Shown piece after piece: positions 31,191-33,863 of a DNA stretch of 33,863 bases. The translations under genes and the position numbers were made by a program. Within the stretch, counting starts at the first letter, position 1, and each line of letters starts with the position of its first letter. The notes under the pieces are model-generated. The model was not told where the DNA came from, did not search any database, and saw only the letters and a program-made list of their open reading frames with translations. The DNA comes from Natrialbaceae archaeon Tc-Br11_E2g14 (GTDB lineage: Archaea; Halobacteriota; Halobacteria; Halobacteriales; Natrialbaceae): contig LKND01000030.1 of assembly GCA_001564275.1 (NCBI GenBank), positions 1 to 33,863 on the forward strand, given 5' to 3'.

Positions 31191-32975
31191 ATGGACGTAC
31201 ACATCGTTGCCGAAGATCCCGTTCGAGCGGCCGTCATCGCCGCTTTCGAGGACGTCGAATCGGTCGAGGCGGTCGATGCCACGCCGTCGGACCTCGAGGA
31301 TGCCAGATTCGCTGTTGTCAGTGACGTCGTGGGAGCGGAGACGTTCCATAGAGCGGACGACGCCTGCCGTGTGGGGGGAACGCCCTGGATCGCCGTCGAG
31401 GTCGGTGGTGTCGGTGGGCAGCCACTCGCCGCCGTGGACGCCGCAGTAGCGGGCTTTTCCGCGAATACGGGCTGGTTCGACGGCCTCGAGGCCCGCGTTG
31501 ACTCCCACCTCGACCAGGCCGAGGTCGCTGCCGAACCGAAGGCCCAGCGCCCGGTCGCTCGACTTGCGGGCGCAATCGCGGGGCGTGAGTGCATCAGACT
31601 CTTCAGCGGCGAGGAGCCGACACTGATGGGGCAGGTCAGGGAGTTGCCACACGCCAGGCGACAACTCCTCCCGACCCCAGGCGGGGCTGGGAGCCAGCCC
31701 ATCGATCGTGACCTCGATCTCGCGGACGACGAACGCCTGGACCTCGAGGCGGCCGTCGACCGGGTCGAACTCGCGATCGACGACCGCATGGGCGTCGTCG
31801 AGTCGATCGGCGAGGTCGAATCCTTTCCCGCCCCCTACTACCTTGCCACCGTCGCGGACACGACTGTCTACAGCGATGCCAGCGCGGCCAAGCAGGCTGC
31901 CGGCGTCGCCGCCGACTGGAACGAGGCCCTGATGAAGGCCACTGGCGAGGCCCTCGAGCGATACTGTGCCGGGGTCTACGACGACACCTCGTTCCTCACG
32001 GCGAGTCTCGAGGACGGCGACTTGGCTGTCGAGCAGACGGTCACCCCCGAAGACGTCGTGCGTCCAGACGATGCACCCGCGTTCGATCCTGAGGCCGAGG
32101 CGCGCTGGGTCGAGGGCCGGAATCTCGTCACTGGAGAGCGCACATACATCCACGCCGACATCGTGCAGTTCCCCCAGCCGTCAAAAACGTACGACGACGG
32201 TCCGGCTCCGGTGCCGGCGATCACGACCGGCCTCGGCCTGGGCTCGTCGACGGTCGACGCCCTGAGCAGCGGGCTCACGGAGGTCATCGAACGGGACGCG
32301 ACCATGTGTTCGTGGTACTCGACGTTCGAACCGCTCGAGGTGACCGTGTCGTCCGAGCGTTTCGACACGCTCAGACGACGCGCCCGTAGCGAGGGGCTGG
32401 AGACCACCGCACTGCTGTTGACCCAGGACGTGGATGTTCCAGTGGTGGGCGTCGCCGTCCATCGCAACCTGTCGGACCCGACACCGGACGCCGAGCCGTG
32501 GCCACACTTCGCGATGGGGTCGGCTGCTGGCCTCGACGCGGGGGCGGCCGCCGTCGGGGCGCTCGAGGAGGCGCTGCAAAACTGGATGGAACTCGAGAGC
32601 CTGGGGCCGGATGACGCCGACCAGGCCGGTGGGGCTATCGGCGAGTATGGGGCGTTCCCCGAGGCTGCCCGCGAGTTCGTCGACGCTGACCGGACGGTCG
32701 CAGCAGCCAGCGTCGGGCCCGAGTCGGTGCCGACGGGAGCGGATCGACTCGCGGCCCTGCTCGAGCGGGTCACCGATGCGGGGCTGACGCCCTCCGCGGC
32801 CCGGTTGACGACTCGAGACGTCGAGCGCCTCGGGTTCGAGGCAGTCAGAGTTGTCGTGCCCGGCGCCCAGCCGCTTTTCACTGGTGAGCCCTACTTCGGC
32901 GAGCGTGCCGAAACCGCACCGGTGGACCTGGGATTCGAACCGCGCCTCGACAGGGCGTTCCACCCGTATCCCTGA
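31191..32975 (+). CDS. YcaO-domain protein with N-terminal ThiF/cyclodehydratase-like region
   Basis: This 594-residue protein has a YcaO domain from about residue 205. It shows AGVAADWNEALMKATGEALERY (ATP-site acidic residues E245, E253, E256), TGLGLGSSTVDALSSGLTEVIERDA and a proline-rich C-terminus ending HPYP. The first about 165 residues are alpha/beta and resemble the partner (C/ThiF-like) domain of thiazole/oxazole cyclodehydratases, but without the zinc cysteines. YcaO enzymes use ATP to activate backbone amides in peptides or proteins. The substrate here is unknown. No peptide precursor gene or TfuA is visible. The ATG at 31191 is 26 nt after GCTTTTGC. Confidence 0.85.
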   Translation: MDVHIVAEDPVRAAVIAAFEDVESVEAVDATPSDLEDARFAVVSDVVGAETFHRADDACRVGGTPWIAVEVGGVGGQPLAAVDAAVAGFSANTGWFDGLEARVDSHLDQAEVAAEPKAQRPVARLAGAIAGRECIRLFSGEEPTLMGQVRELPHARRQLLPTPGGAGSQPIDRDLDLADDERLDLEAAVDRVELAIDDRMGVVESIGEVESFPAPYYLATVADTTVYSDASAAKQAAGVAADWNEALMKATGEALERYCAGVYDDTSFLTASLEDGDLAVEQTVTPEDVVRPDDAPAFDPEAEARWVEGRNLVTGERTYIHADIVQFPQPSKTYDDGPAPVPAITTGLGLGSSTVDALSSGLTEVIERDATMCSWYSTFEPLEVTVSSERFDTLRRRARSEGLETTALLLTQDVDVPVVGVAVHRNLSDPTPDAEPWPHFAMGSAAGLDAGAAAVGALEEALQNWMELESLGPDDADQAGGAIGEYGAFPEAAREFVDADRTVAAASVGPESVPTGADRLAALLERVTDAGLTPSAARLTTRDVERLGFEAVRVVVPGAQPLFTGEPYFGERAETAPVDLGFEPRLDRAFHPYP

Positions 32976-33012
32976 TCGCTGACTCGAATCGAGACGATCT
33001 TCTGATAATCAG

Positions 33013-33522
33013 TCAGGTATCGTCCGTAGGGCTGCTCTCGTTCTCCTCGGCATCTTCGGTCGTCACGTTCGCCTCTTCCTCGAGTTCTTCGCGTTCCGTT
33101 TCCGCCTCGCGTTCGCTCTCGATGATCTGGAGGTCGATCTCGGCGTCGTGGAGGTGAATCAACACCAGCTGGGTGTCCTCGGTGATCACGCCCGTTTCCA
33201 CTAGATCCTCAGTTGCCCCGCCACTCCCGCGGTCGACACCGTAACGGGTGACGCTGAACTGCTGTTCGTTGCGGGCGATGTTCTGAGGAATCGCCCGTTC
33301 GTCGGGGATGAGGTTGATGTTGACGTCGTAGGTCTCCCGGCCGGTACCGGCTTCGCGGGCCTCGATCGTCACGTCGAACGGGTAGCCACCGGCGTTGAAT
33401 ACCTCTACCGGGGCGTTGGTTCTCACCTCGCCCAGGAAGTGCTCGCGAACGCCATCGAGACAGCCGGCCGTTGCGGTGATCCCGACGGCACCCACCGTCT
33501 GGAGAAGCCGTCGCCGTTTCAC
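33013..33522 (-). CDS. Tat-type lipoprotein of unknown function
   Basis: This 169-residue protein begins with a twin-arginine signal (KRRRLLQ) and a lipobox TAGC (residues 18-21), so it is exported folded and lipid-anchored at C21. The mature part includes VEVFNAGGYPFDVTIEAREAG, a beta-rich immunoglobulin-like pattern, and ends in a Glu-rich helix plus an acidic tail. The start codon is GTG (33522). The gene is alone, divergent from the gap at the window's right end. Confidence 0.8.
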   Translation of the reverse strand: MKRRRLLQTVGAVGITATAGCLDGVREHFLGEVRTNAPVEVFNAGGYPFDVTIEAREAGTGRETYDVNINLIPDERAIPQNIARNEQQFSVTRYGVDRGSGGATEDLVETGVITEDTQLVLIHLHDAEIDLQIIESEREAETEREELEEEANVTTEDAEENESSPTDDT

Positions 33523-33863
33523 GCGAGGGGCTAGGGAACGCGTCGCCCTAAGCCTGCTGTTTCGAAAACTCGGGCCGGCGACCGTGTCAACACCGATCCG
33601 ATGTCCCGAGGCATGGCGCGTCGACGCTGGCGCTATCCCACGCCGCGCTAGCCGCCGCTTGTGCCGAAACTACACTATTCGTAGTCTGAGCTTAAATAAA
33701 ACTACAGTCTTTGAAGTGACAGACGGTACAAAACGACACAAATCGAAGTGATGGTCTGAGCGCGGTCACCCTCGTGGAACGCCGACACCCGTCGACGGTG
33801 GACCCACGCCCACGACCGCAGAGTGGCAGGCGGCCAATACCAGCCGGCGCTCGAGTCACACCA
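33523..33863. other. Right-edge gap with palindrome and AT-rich promoter-like string
   Basis: An ACTAC-N7-GTAGT palindrome (33669-33685) precedes CTTAAATAAAAC (33690-33701), a TATA-like element. No gene downstream of it can be confirmed before the window ends; an open frame from a GTG at 33774 runs off the edge and is unrecognised. Confidence 0.5.
33669..33685. repeat. Palindrome ACTA-N9-TAGT, copy 3
   Basis: ACTAC-ACTATTC-GTAGT is a perfect 5-bp-arm inverted repeat with the same ACTA-N9-TAGT architecture as the pair at 2673-2691 and 2717-2735. It is centred about 19 bp upstream of a TATA-like string, the position of an operator. Confidence 0.6.

Noticed and set aside
1..33863. CRISPR arrays, rRNA, further tRNAs, replication origin repeats, prophage
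   Set aside because: No regularly spaced direct repeats, no conserved rRNA segments, no second cloverleaf and no orc/cdc6 gene were seen.

Overview
The window is haloarchaeal chromosome, probably from the Natrialbales/Natrialbaceae side. It is GC-rich, its proteins are strongly acidic, CTCGAG is heavily over-used, and most transcription units have an AT-rich TATA element 25-30 nt before the start codon, which points to leaderless mRNAs. Archaeal marker genes support this: GatE, SRP19, GAR1, RpoL, RadB, Trm5, the diphthamide enzyme Dph2 and a HalOD1 protein. I see no rRNA, CRISPR array, prophage or replication origin. The only mobile-element traces are the 3' end of an IS1341-type TnpB at the left edge, one orphan IS right-end hairpin near 24.4 kb, and dispersed palindromic repeats.

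Layout. 1-600: truncated tnpB with its right-end hairpin, then tRNA-Thr(CGU). 715-4701: tRNA methyltransferase Trm5, a RecA-fold-like haloarchaeal protein, and GatE. 4893-8659: a complete vitamin B12 importer (btuD-btuC, with btuF divergent); BtuF carries a PGF-CTERM anchor. 8755-12846: SRP19-GAR1-presenilin-like protease, then RpoL, then a rhomboid protease with an extra C-terminal domain. 12902-17261: a METTL5-type rRNA methyltransferase, small unknowns, a salactin-like actin homologue, a membrane protein and a YlbF-family protein. 17378-21918: Dph2, a HalOD1 protein, a YqgF/RuvC-like RNase H-fold protein divergent from RadB, and a four-CBS protein with a hibernation-factor-like tail. 22024-26551: a single-module lycopene-cyclase-like membrane protein, a CAP-domain protein, a YihY membrane protein and three hypothetical proteins. 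26651-29310: Mrp/NBP35 iron-sulfur carrier, a translationally coupled small protein and an MFS transporter. 29470-33522: a uracil-DNA-glycosylase-like Fe-S protein, uridine phosphorylase, a YcaO protein and a Tat lipoprotein.

Most of the window is core housekeeping: tRNA charging and modification, rRNA modification, protein targeting and membrane proteolysis, recombination, B12 uptake and nucleoside salvage. The least explained parts are: two related intergenic repeat families concentrated in the gaps at 14.3-14.6, 22.3-22.5, 23.4 and 24.5 kb; a twin ACTA-N9-TAGT palindrome at 2.7 kb with a third copy at 33.7 kb; the uncharacterised C-terminal half of BtuD; the YcaO protein, which has no visible substrate; the actin-like/membrane/YlbF gene string; and the YqgF-like gene next to radB.
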